5,993 bases of DNA from Pseudomonadota bacterium (GCA_023434095.1 JAEYTJ010000294.1:1-5993); one strand, 5' to 3'; numbered from the stretch's first letter, positions 1 to 5,487 are shown. Numbers and translations are program-made. Notes: a model not told the origin generated them from the letters alone.

Positions 1-602
1 AAGAAGCCCACCGATTCCGACCGGTTGCTGATCTCGAAGAAGCGCAGCGCGCTCGCCGGGCCCTGCATCACCTGCAGCACGCCGAGGAACAGGGCGAGCG
101 CGCCGAACGCCACCGCCCATCCGGCGAAGCGCAGGCGCCCCTCCGCATCCAGCAGGGCGACGAGCAGAAACAGCGCCAGCGGCGGAAGCACCGCCGGCAG
201 GGCGGCGAGGCTGGCCGCCGGATCAACGGACGAGCTTCCCGTCCAGGCGCTGTCCAGACCCTGCCCCCCGGCGGCAACGATACGGGCCGAGATGCCCTCC
301 CAGCCGGGAGCGCCGAAGAGCGGAAGAAACTGGGCCAGCGCGATAAGGAGGCCGGTGATCGCCATGGCCGCCCCGCAGGCGAGACCGAAGCTCCACCGCA
401 CCGGCTGCGCGCGCGCCGTCAGCCGGTCGATCCACAGCCACGCCGCCAGCGCCAGAAAGGGCAGGCAGAGGAACTGCAGCAGCACGTCGGCGAGGTAGCC
501 CGTGCGCGTGGCCCCGCCGAGCACGATGTTCGCGAACAGCAGAAGGACCGACGCGAGATACGCCGCCCCACCCTCGCCATGTGGCTTCAGAAACAGGGCC
601 AA
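1..602 (-). CDS. O-antigen ligase/polymerase-like multi-pass membrane protein (N-terminal 200 codons, partial)
   Basis: This is the start of an integral inner-membrane protein that runs off the left edge. The open frame reads leftward from a TTG at 602-600. Its 200 visible residues are strongly hydrophobic, with about five likely membrane spans near residues 14-31, 36-58, 72-93, 131-150 and 158-178. A polar, probably periplasmic loop lies at about 98-130. The last visible residues (RFFEISNRSESVGF) resemble the segment before the family's Asn-Arg-Asn-His-type region in alphaproteobacterial O-antigen ligases/polymerases (WaaL/Wzy superfamily), which join or transfer polysaccharide repeat units on undecaprenyl carriers. 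The diagnostic periplasmic loop is outside the window, so ligase and polymerase cannot be told apart. The start is forced: an in-frame TGA (614-612) lies three codons upstream, and a purine-rich AAAGAGG precedes the TTG. It lies 23 bases downstream of the FecR-like gene on the same strand, so the two are probably co-transcribed. Confidence 0.72.
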   Translation of the reverse strand, partial: MALFLKPHGEGGAAYLASVLLLFANIVLGGATRTGYLADVLLQFLCLPFLALAAWLWIDRLTARAQPVRWSFGLACGAAMAITGLLIALAQFLPLFGAPGWEGISARIVAAGGQGLDSAWTGSSSVDPAASLAALPAVLPPLALFLLVALLDAEGRLRFAGWAVAFGALALFLGVLQVMQGPASALRFFEISNRSESVGF

Positions 603-605
603 GTG

Positions 606-612
606 CCTCTTT
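606..612 (-). promoter_or_regulatory. Ribosome binding site deciding a TTG start
   Basis: Read leftward, AAAGAGG is followed by CAC and then TTG. The spacing of 3 bases is short but workable. The upstream in-frame stop at 614-612 leaves no other start before the first membrane span, so this site fixes the TTG at 602 as the likely initiator. Confidence 0.5.
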
Positions 613-625
613 CACGCACCGCGGA

Positions 626-1042
626 TCACGGGCTGACCGGGAAGATGATCCGAGTGTCGCTTCCATTGTCCGACAGCGCAATCGCCGCGGCGATACCGCC
701 ACCCACCGCGACGGTGCCCACGACCAGCCCGGTCGAGGCGTCGATCGCCAGGCCGCAGCCCGGCACGCGGAGCGTTTCGGTGGTGGAGGAAGGCACTGTC
801 AGGGTGCGCTCATTGCCGAAATCGACCACGGCGCGGCCGGGCCCCTGAACCGCAACCTTGTCGCCGCCCTTGAGCGAGGCGCCGACGGCGGCGCTGGCAA
901 AGCCCTGCCCCCGATCGACCAGCACCGTGCCGACGGCCTCGGCGAGTGTACCCGTCGTCTGGCACGCATCCGCCGCCGCCGAACCGATCAGGCCGAGCGA
1001 GACGAAACCCGCAACCGCCGTGCACGCCACAAAACGCTTCAT
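626..1042 (-). CDS. Small exported FecR-like protein with glycine-rich hydrophobic C-terminal segment
   Basis: This 138-residue protein has a clear N-terminal signal sequence: MKRF, a hydrophobic core to about residue 19, then GSAAADA with likely signal peptidase I cleavage near 22-26. The mature part, at about 35-92, follows the FecR-domain pattern: G-T-V-x-V-x-R-G, a G-x-x-L-x-x-G-D turn at about 54-61, then V-x-V-x-x-x-G-x-A-V-V-D-F and a hydrophobic/polar alternation. A glycine-zipper-like hydrophobic stretch (about 105-123) comes near the end. C27 and C96 could form a disulfide in the periplasm. ATG 1042 is preferred over an in-frame start 12 codons upstream because it begins the signal peptide and has a GGGGGGA purine run 4 bases before it. 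FecR-like domains occur in periplasmic or envelope proteins; the function here is unknown. Its place just before a polysaccharide ligase/polymerase gene suggests an envelope accessory role. Export is well supported; the FecR assignment is moderate. Confidence 0.7.
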   Translation of the reverse strand: MKRFVACTAVAGFVSLGLIGSAAADACQTTGTLAEAVGTVLVDRGQGFASAAVGASLKGGDKVAVQGPGRAVVDFGNERTLTVPSSTTETLRVPGCGLAIDASTGLVVGTVAVGGGIAAAIALSDNGSDTRIIFPVSP

Positions 1043-1085
1043 TTCGTCCCCCCGACCGGATGCACGTAACACTGGCACCCAAACC

Positions 1086-1108
1086 TTACAGAATGTTACT
1101 GAGTTTAC
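1086..1108. repeat. Three phased TTAC motifs overlapping the leftward promoter
   Basis: TTAC occurs at 1086, 1096 and 1105, spaced 10 and 9 bases, so all three copies face nearly the same side of the helix. They cover the proposed -10 element and start point. A fourth copy in the opposite orientation (GTTAC on the reverse strand) lies near 1064-1068. This could be a regulator-binding ladder, but four-base motifs arise easily by chance. Confidence 0.25.
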
Positions 1109-1121
1109 ACGTCGGAATCAA
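1093..1121 (-). promoter_or_regulatory. Candidate sigma-70-type promoter for the FecR-like gene and the ligase/polymerase gene
   Basis: Read leftward, TTGATT (1121-1116, 4 of 6 matching TTGACA) is followed after exactly 17 bases by TAACAT (1098-1093, 4 of 6 matching TATAAT). Initiation would fall near 1086 and give a leader of about 44 bases before the ATG at 1042. The site lies in the most AT-rich part of the intergenic region. It is a motif match only. Confidence 0.45.
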
Positions 1122-1159
1122 AACCACACATTCGGGCCCAGGCTCTTGGCCGTAGTTTT

Positions 1160-1191
1160 CCCGTCTCTCGTAATGCCTATCCCGCCTCTCG
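1160..1191. repeat. Direct repeat CCCGYCTCTCG with 21-base period, candidate operator
   Basis: CCCGTCTCTCG (1160-1170) and CCCGCCTCTCG (1181-1191) match at 10 of 11 positions. Their starts are 21 bases apart, two helical turns, so both copies face the same side of the DNA. They lie in the middle of the divergent promoter region, upstream of both operons, which is a typical place for a shared operator or activator site. No known regulator motif is recognised. Confidence 0.4.
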
Positions 1192-1268
1192 CGACAAGGA
1201 ATGCGGAAATATCCTTAACGCTTTCTCCCGGACATCCAAGCTTCGCGACGCCTGGCGCGCGCCCGGCA

Positions 1269-1296
1269 GGGACGCGCCTTGGGCGCCGGATGTCCC
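1269..1296. other. Imperfect GC-rich inverted repeat (possible hairpin)
   Basis: GCGCC (1274-1278), a TTG loop and GGCGC (1282-1286) form a 5-base inner stem. The flanking GGGAC (1269-1273) and GTCCC (1292-1296) can extend it across a 5-base bulge on the right. No T-run follows, so it is not a standard intrinsic terminator. It may be a regulator site, or simply a product of high GC. Confidence 0.25.
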
Positions 1297-1328
1297 GTCG
1301 CACCCCGGCGGAGGGCTGCCACCCTCCG

Positions 1329-1357
1329 TTGCATGAAAGGGTGCCGCGCCTTATGTG
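1329..1357 (+). promoter_or_regulatory. Weak candidate promoter for the rightward operon
   Basis: TTGCAT (1329-1334) and TATGTG (1352-1357) are 17 bases apart, but each matches the sigma-70 consensus at only 3 of 6 positions. Initiation would be near 1364, giving a leader of about 87 bases to the ATG at 1451. A weak core promoter would fit an operon that needs an activator, but this is speculative. Confidence 0.2.
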
Positions 1358-1450
1358 CCATTACGCAACGGAATGGCGGCGGCGGACGCGGCGGGAACGA
1401 TTGATCGCCCGCAACGACGGCGCGGCCCGCACGCGCTTCAGTTTCACCCG

Positions 1451-2299
1451 ATGATCGATCTGCACAACCATATCCTGCCCGGTATCGACGACGGCGCCGC
1501 GGACCTTTCCGTCGCCCTCGACATGGCGCGGATGCATGTCGCGCAGGGGGTGGAGATCGTCGCCTGCACCCCGCATATCCTGCCCGGCGTCTATCACAAC
1601 GAAGGTCCGGCCATTCGCCGGGCGGTCGACGCCCTGCAGCGGGTGCTGGACGAAGCGGGGGTGCCGCTCATCCTCATCCCCGGGGCCGACAACCACATCG
1701 TGCCCGATTTCGCCGGCGAACTGCGCCGTGGGCGGCTGCTGACGCTGGGCGATACGCGCTACGCGCTGGTCGAGCCCCCGCACAACGTCGCCCCCGCCCG
1801 GCTCGACGACTTGGTGTTTACCATTCTTTTGGCGAATTATGTGCCTATCGTGACCCACCCGGAACGGTTGAAGTGGATCGAGGAGAAATACGACCTCATC
1901 GAACGCATGACCGCCCGGGGTGTTTGGATGCAGATTACCTCGGGATCTCTGACCGGTCGCTTCGGGCGCAGGCCGAAGTACTGGGCGGAGAAGATGATCA
2001 GCGAGGGCAAGGCGCATATCCTCGCCAGCGACGCCCATGATACGGTGAAGCGACCGCCGGATCTGGCCGAGGGCCGCCGGGCGGCGGAGCGCCTTGTGGG
2101 AGTGGCGGAGGCCGTGCGCATGACGGTCCAGTGTCCGCGCGATATCGTTTTGGACAGGGCGCCGGCAGAGTGCGCGTCGACAGGGGTGGCAGGGTTCGAT
2201 GAAGCTGGGCGGAACGAGAGCGACGATTTCCGCACGCATCGCGACGGTAGCGGCGGCGGCAATCTTCTTGGCCGGCTGCGTCGCTTCTTCCGGCGATAG
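1451..2299 (+). CDS. CpsB/CapC-type PHP-family protein-tyrosine phosphatase
   Basis: This 282-residue cytoplasmic protein is a metal-dependent PHP-fold phosphatase of the CpsB/YwqE type. Such enzymes remove phosphate from tyrosines of the partner BY-kinase that controls polysaccharide export; that kinase is encoded two genes downstream. The metal-binding motifs appear in order: D-L-H-N-H (H5, H7), L-P-G-I-D-D-G (D13/D14), T-P-H (H42), L-V-E-P-P (E108), T-H-P-E-R (H136) and S-D-A-H (D194, H196). I assigned the ligands from family knowledge. The start at 1451 is chosen because MIDLHNHILPGIDDG is the usual family N-terminus. However, no Shine-Dalgarno sequence precedes it, and in-frame GTG 1355 and ATG 1373 would add 32 or 26 residues. 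The family core is usually about 240-255 residues; here a basic tail ending RLRRFFRR extends it, and residues 250-282 overlap the next gene. Confidence 0.92.
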   Translation: MIDLHNHILPGIDDGAADLSVALDMARMHVAQGVEIVACTPHILPGVYHNEGPAIRRAVDALQRVLDEAGVPLILIPGADNHIVPDFAGELRRGRLLTLGDTRYALVEPPHNVAPARLDDLVFTILLANYVPIVTHPERLKWIEEKYDLIERMTARGVWMQITSGSLTGRFGRRPKYWAEKMISEGKAHILASDAHDTVKRPPDLAEGRRAAERLVGVAEAVRMTVQCPRDIVLDRAPAECASTGVAGFDEAGRNESDDFRTHRDGSGGGNLLGRLRRFFRR

Positions 2300-3062
2300 C
2301 CCTTCCCCCTCCGCCTCGGCGGCAAGCTATGTGAGCGCGGGCGAGCAGGCGCCGTCCTCCGCCCGCACGGCGGCGGTCGCGCCCGCGGCGGCGGCGCGCC
2401 CTGCCGGCCCGGCGAGCGCCGGCGCGGTGGCGGTCAGCCCCCAGGCGGCGAGCCTGCCGGCCGGTGAAGCCGCCGCGGTGAACGCCGTGACGGCGACGAG
2501 CACGCCGGGCTCCGACGGCTATCGGGTCGGCCCGCTCGACGTCCTCAACGTGACGGTGTTCAAGGTCGATGACCTCACCAAGACGGTGCAGGTGTCCGAG
2601 AGCGGCAGGTTCACCTTCCCGCTGGTCGGCGACATCCAGGCCTCCGGCCGGACGGTGAGCGAGATCGAGAAGGACCTCGCCGACAAGCTGGGCGGCAATT
2701 ATCTGCGCAACCCGCAGGTGACCGTGCTGGTGAAGGAATATAACAGCCATCGCATCACGGTGGACGGCGCCGTCAACAAGGCGGGCGTATTCCCGATGCA
2801 GGGGCCGATGTCGCTGCTGCAGTCCATCGCCATGGCCGGCGGCATGCAGGAAGTGGCGGACGGCACGATCCTCGTCTTCCGCCGGATCGACGGCAAGACG
2901 GCGGTGGCCAAGTTCAGCGTCGCCGACCTGCGCTCGCAGAAGGTCAGCGACCCGGATCTTCTGGCGGGGGACATCGTGACCATACCCAGTTCCGACCTGA
3001 AGATCGGCATGCGCTACATTTTGCAGTCCGTACCGCTTTTCAACGCCTTCATGCTGTTGTAG
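2199..3062 (+). CDS. Wza-type polysaccharide export outer-membrane lipoprotein
   Basis: This 287-residue protein belongs to the Wza/ExoF/HfsD export family, which carries polysaccharide through the outer membrane opposite the Wzc-type co-polymerase. A lipoprotein signal peptide (residues 1-26) ends in the lipobox L24-A-G-C27, so the mature protein is lipidated at C27. Residues 28-104 form a low-complexity Ala/Pro/Ser linker. A Poly_export domain begins at about 107 (GYRVGPLDVLNVTVF) and includes F-T-F-P-L-V-G-D-I and R-N-P-Q-V-T-V. One SLBB-type domain follows (about 185-265: DGAVNKAGVFPM, then LLAGDIVTIP). It is shorter than E. coli Wza, and only about 20 hydrophobic residues follow the SLBB domain. 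The start is fixed by the signal peptide; AGGG lies 4 bases upstream (2191-2194). Its first 101 bases lie inside the phosphatase gene in a different frame. Confidence 0.93.
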   Translation: MKLGGTRATISARIATVAAAAIFLAGCVASSGDSPSPSASAASYVSAGEQAPSSARTAAVAPAAAARPAGPASAGAVAVSPQAASLPAGEAAAVNAVTATSTPGSDGYRVGPLDVLNVTVFKVDDLTKTVQVSESGRFTFPLVGDIQASGRTVSEIEKDLADKLGGNYLRNPQVTVLVKEYNSHRITVDGAVNKAGVFPMQGPMSLLQSIAMAGGMQEVADGTILVFRRIDGKTAVAKFSVADLRSQKVSDPDLLAGDIVTIPSSDLKIGMRYILQSVPLFNAFMLL

Positions 3063-3091
3063 CCCAACCAGAGCGCGTGGTGACGCAGGCC

Positions 3092-3115
3092 ATGTCAGGA
3101 AGCAGAAGCGGATGA
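3092..3115 (+). other. Possible seven-codon leader ORF overlapping the kinase start
   Basis: ATG 3092 opens a frame of seven codons (MSGSRSG) that stops at TGA 3113-3115. This overlaps the kinase start (3112-3114) as ATGA. It fills the gap between the lipoprotein and kinase genes and could couple translation through termination and reinitiation. The kinase start itself has only a distant AGGA (3097-3100) as a Shine-Dalgarno candidate. Such a short ORF can easily be chance. Confidence 0.2.
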
Positions 3116-5484
3116 TGAGCGAGGGGGCGGACAGCGGGCGGCCGGGGGGCGAGCGCAACCTTCCGGTTGTGCAGGAAAGCCGGAACCTGCCGGTCGCACG
3201 CGACAGCTACGGTTACGGCTATGGAGCCGCCGCCTACGCGCCCCCGGAAACGCACCACGAATCCGAACTCGCCGCCGCGCTGCATTATGTGATCGGCATC
3301 GCCCTCAAATGGCGGATCCTGATCCTCAGCACCGCCGGTGCCTTCGCCGTCGTCGCCCTCGTCTACAGCTTCCTCGCCACGCCGCTCTACACCGCCAATG
3401 TCCGCATCCAGATCGACAATGAGGCGAGCAAGATCCTCGACGGCGGCGCGCTGGCGCCGACCGAGCGCGGCGGCGCCGAGTTCCAGAAGACCCAATATGA
3501 GCTGCTGAAGAGCCGCGCCATGTCCGAGCGTGTGGTGGCGACGCTCGGCCTCGACCAGAATGCGGAGTTCACCGCCTCCTCGCCGGGCCTGATCGGCAGC
3601 ATTTTCGGCCTGTTCTCCGGCCCGTCGGAGGAGACCGATCCGGCGGCGGAGCAGGAGCGCAACCACCGCCGCAGCGTCAATCGGGTGAAGGGCGACGTGA
3701 CGATCCGGCCTGTGGCGGCTTCGCGGCTGGTCGACATCGCCTACACCGACACCTCGCCGACGCGGGCCGCCTCCATCGCCAACGCCTATGCCGACGCCTA
3801 TATCGCCTCCAATCTCGACAAGCGCTTCGAGGCCAGCTCCTACGCGAAGGTGTTCCTCGAAGACCAGATCAAGCAGCTGAAGCTGCGGCTGGAGGAATCC
3901 GAGCGGGCGGTGATCGCCTTTTCGGAACGCGAGAACATGGTCCAGACCAATGACAAGGTCTCGATCGCCGAAAGCAACCTCGCCGCCGCGAATTCCGCGT
4001 TGGGCCTGTTGATTTCCACGCGCATCCGCGACGAGGAGAACTGGAAGCAGGTGGATGCGGCCACCGCGATCAACCTGCCGCAGCTGCTGACCAACAACGT
4101 GATCGATGGCCTGCGCACCCAGCGCAACGAACTGCGTCGCCAGTACGAACAGGGGCTGGAGACCTTCAAGCCCGGCTACCCCGCCATGGTGGAAATCTCC
4201 AACAAGATCGCGGAGATCGACCGCCAGCTCGCCTCCGAAGTCGCGACCATCCGCAGTTCGCTGAAGGCGGCCTATGAATCCTCGGCCAACCAGGAAGCGC
4301 AGATGCGCCAGCGGATCGAGGAACTGCGCGGGGAAGTGCTGGACCTGCAGAAGAAGAGCGTGCGCTACGGCATCCTCCAGCGCGAGGTGGACTCCAGCCG
4401 CAACCTCTATAACGACCTGCTGCAGCGCTATAAGGAAGTCGACGTCGCCAGCGGCGTCGGCACCAACAACGTCTTCATCGTCGACCGCGCCCTGCCGCCG
4501 GGCGGCCCGTCGCACCCGCGCACCATGCTGCTGCTCGCCGGCGGGCTCATGCTCGGCCTGATGGGCGGCTTCGGCGCGGCCTGCCTCATCGAACTGCTCG
4601 ACGATCGTATCCGTACGCCGGAGGATGCCGAAAAGGCGACAGGGCTGCCGATCCTCGGCATCGTGCCGCGCGCCGAATTCCCCCACGGCATCGTCACGGA
4701 ACTGAGCGACCCGCGTTCCGCCGTCGCGGAGGCCTACCGGACGCTGGCCACCTCGCTGCAATTCGCCACCGAGACCGGCCTGCCGCGCACGCTGGTCGTC
4801 ACCAGCGCCGGCGCCGCGGAGGGGAAATCGAGCACCGCCATCGCCCTCGCCCGCCATTACGCCATCACCGGCAAGCGGGTGCTGCTGATCGATGCCGATC
4901 TGCGGCGCCCTTCGGTGCACAGCAAGCTCGGCTACGACAATGCGGTGGGTCTCAGCAACTGCCTGACCGGCATGTCGACCCTGCACGACGTGGTGCAGGC
5001 GACCGACCTCGACACGCTCGACTTCCTCGCCTCCGGCCCTCTGCCGCCCAACGCGGCGGAAATCCTCGGCGGCACCCATGTCTTTTCGCTGATCTCGGTC
5101 GGGCTCGAAATCTACGACCTTATCATCTTCGACAGCCCGCCCATGCTCAGCATCGCCGATGCCCAGCTGCTCGGCGCCGCCGCCCAGGCCACCATCTTCG
5201 TCACCGGCTCGGGCGACGGGCGCCGCGCCATCGCCCGCAATGCGCTGCGCCGGCTGCAGATCGCCCGCGCCATCACCATCGGCGTCGTGCTCACCAAGTT
5301 CGACACACGCAGCGCCCATTACGGCTACGGCTACGGCTACGGGGCCGGCTATGGCTACGATTATGGCCAGGGCACGGACACCGGCAGCCCCGCCTCCAGC
5401 CCGCGCGGGCTCGACAGCGTGAAGGCCCTGCTGCCGAAATTCGGCCGTCGCGACGCCAAGACCGACCATTCCGAAGCGGCCTGA
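3112..5484 (+). CDS. Wzc/ExoP-type polysaccharide co-polymerase with C-terminal BY-kinase domain
   Basis: This 790-residue inner-membrane protein controls polysaccharide chain length and export. A cytoplasmic N-tail (1-67) is followed by span 1 (about 68-89), a periplasmic Wzz/GNVR region with coiled coils (about 245-300 and 335-445), the proline-rich PPGGPSHP at 462-469, span 2 (about 471-492) and a cytoplasmic tyrosine kinase domain. Kinase motifs are intact: Walker A A566-GAAEGKS573 with K572, Walker A' LLIDADLRRP (591-600; D594, D596) and Walker B IIFDSPP (671-677; D674), plus GPLPPNAAEIL at 642-652. A tyrosine cluster (Y737, 739, 741, 743, 747, 749, 751) is the expected autophosphorylation target. 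Oddities are an N-terminal YGYGYG (Y33, 35, 37, plus Y42), a repeated RNLPV in the N-tail, and EAYRTLA at 540-546, where the motif's second Arg is Ala. ATG 3112 and ATG 3115 are both possible starts. The upstream phosphatase is its natural partner. Confidence 0.95.
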   Translation: MMSEGADSGRPGGERNLPVVQESRNLPVARDSYGYGYGAAAYAPPETHHESELAAALHYVIGIALKWRILILSTAGAFAVVALVYSFLATPLYTANVRIQIDNEASKILDGGALAPTERGGAEFQKTQYELLKSRAMSERVVATLGLDQNAEFTASSPGLIGSIFGLFSGPSEETDPAAEQERNHRRSVNRVKGDVTIRPVAASRLVDIAYTDTSPTRAASIANAYADAYIASNLDKRFEASSYAKVFLEDQIKQLKLRLEESERAVIAFSERENMVQTNDKVSIAESNLAAANSALGLLISTRIRDEENWKQVDAATAINLPQLLTNNVIDGLRTQRNELRRQYEQGLETFKPGYPAMVEISNKIAEIDRQLASEVATIRSSLKAAYESSANQEAQMRQRIEELRGEVLDLQKKSVRYGILQREVDSSRNLYNDLLQRYKEVDVASGVGTNNVFIVDRALPPGGPSHPRTMLLLAGGLMLGLMGGFGAACLIELLDDRIRTPEDAEKATGLPILGIVPRAEFPHGIVTELSDPRSAVAEAYRTLATSLQFATETGLPRTLVVTSAGAAEGKSSTAIALARHYAITGKRVLLIDADLRRPSVHSKLGYDNAVGLSNCLTGMSTLHDVVQATDLDTLDFLASGPLPPNAAEILGGTHVFSLISVGLEIYDLIIFDSPPMLSIADAQLLGAAAQATIFVTGSGDGRRAIARNALRRLQIARAITIGVVLTKFDTRSAHYGYGYGYGAGYGYDYGQGTDTGSPASSPRGLDSVKALLPKFGRRDAKTDHSEAA
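3154..3195 (+). repeat. RNLPV repeat in the kinase N-terminal tail
   Basis: Residues 15-19 and 24-28 of the kinase are both RNLPV, nine residues apart, encoded at 3154-3168 and 3181-3195. The two copies use different synonymous codons, so this is not a fresh duplication and the peptide itself may be conserved. A short linear binding motif in the cytoplasmic tail is possible. Confidence 0.5.
3208..3225 (+). repeat. N-terminal Tyr-Gly repeat coding sequence (Y33-G38)
   Basis: Three consecutive TAY-GGN units encode YGYGYG at residues 33-38, and Y42 follows shortly after. This resembles the C-terminal autophosphorylation cluster of the same protein, about 2.1 kb downstream. Confidence 0.8.
5320..5367 (+). 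repeat. C-terminal Tyr-Gly hexanucleotide repeat (TACGGC-like), tyrosine cluster Y737-Y751
   Basis: Eight successive 6-base units run TACGGC x3, TACGGG, GCCGGC, TATGGC, TACGAT and TATGGC. They encode seven tyrosines alternating mainly with glycine. BY-kinases carry such clusters as autophosphorylation sites. The near-identical units make the array prone to slippage, which would change the tyrosine number in steps of one without shifting frame. A 39-residue tail follows the array. Confidence 0.85.
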
Positions 5485-5487
5485 CCC

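Larger units (their letters stand above)
1043..1450. other. Divergent intergenic control region
   Basis: This 408-base stretch lies between divergent starts. The part at about 1080-1230 is clearly more AT-rich than the flanking genes, as expected for promoter DNA. It holds a good leftward promoter candidate (1093-1121), a TTAC ladder over that promoter (1086-1108), an 11-base direct repeat with 21-base period (1160-1191), a GC-rich imperfect hairpin (1269-1296) and a weak rightward promoter candidate (1329-1357). I see no convincing small gene in it. Coordinated control of both operons from this region is an inference. Confidence 0.7.

Noticed and set aside
25..498. A 157-codon forward open frame and a 159-codon reverse open frame (223-702) over the ligase/polymerase gene.
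   Set aside because: The correct reverse frame gives about five hydrophobic spans and a family-like end. These other frames give Arg/Ala/Ser-rich low-complexity sequence.
1253..1264. The short palindrome GGCGCGCGCC considered as an operator.
   Set aside because: Alternating GC runs like this are common by chance in DNA of this composition, and no second copy with spacing was found.
1269..1296. The GC-rich hairpin considered as an intrinsic terminator.
   Set aside because: It has no T-run on either strand, a bulged stem, and a position between divergent genes where no terminator is needed.
1333..1404. A 23-codon ORF starting MKGCRALC in the leader of the rightward operon, considered as a leader peptide.
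   Set aside because: It has no Shine-Dalgarno sequence, no run of regulatory codons, no attenuator-like hairpin after it, and a glycine-rich end from GGC runs. Chance is the simpler explanation.
581..1454. Several forward-strand open frames of 89-198 codons opposite the FecR-like gene and into the intergenic region.
   Set aside because: Their translations are Arg/Pro/Thr-rich without hydrophobic core or motifs. The reverse-strand gene has a signal peptide and a ribosome site. The longest ones run through promoter DNA.
1361..2239. A 292-codon reverse-strand open frame opposite the phosphatase.
   Set aside because: The forward frame has all PHP metal-binding motifs. The reverse translation is a compositional shadow.
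1998..3158. A 386-codon reverse-strand open frame opposite the phosphatase and lipoprotein genes.
   Set aside because: It has Arg/His-rich, patternless translation, spans two genuine forward genes, and has no plausible start context.
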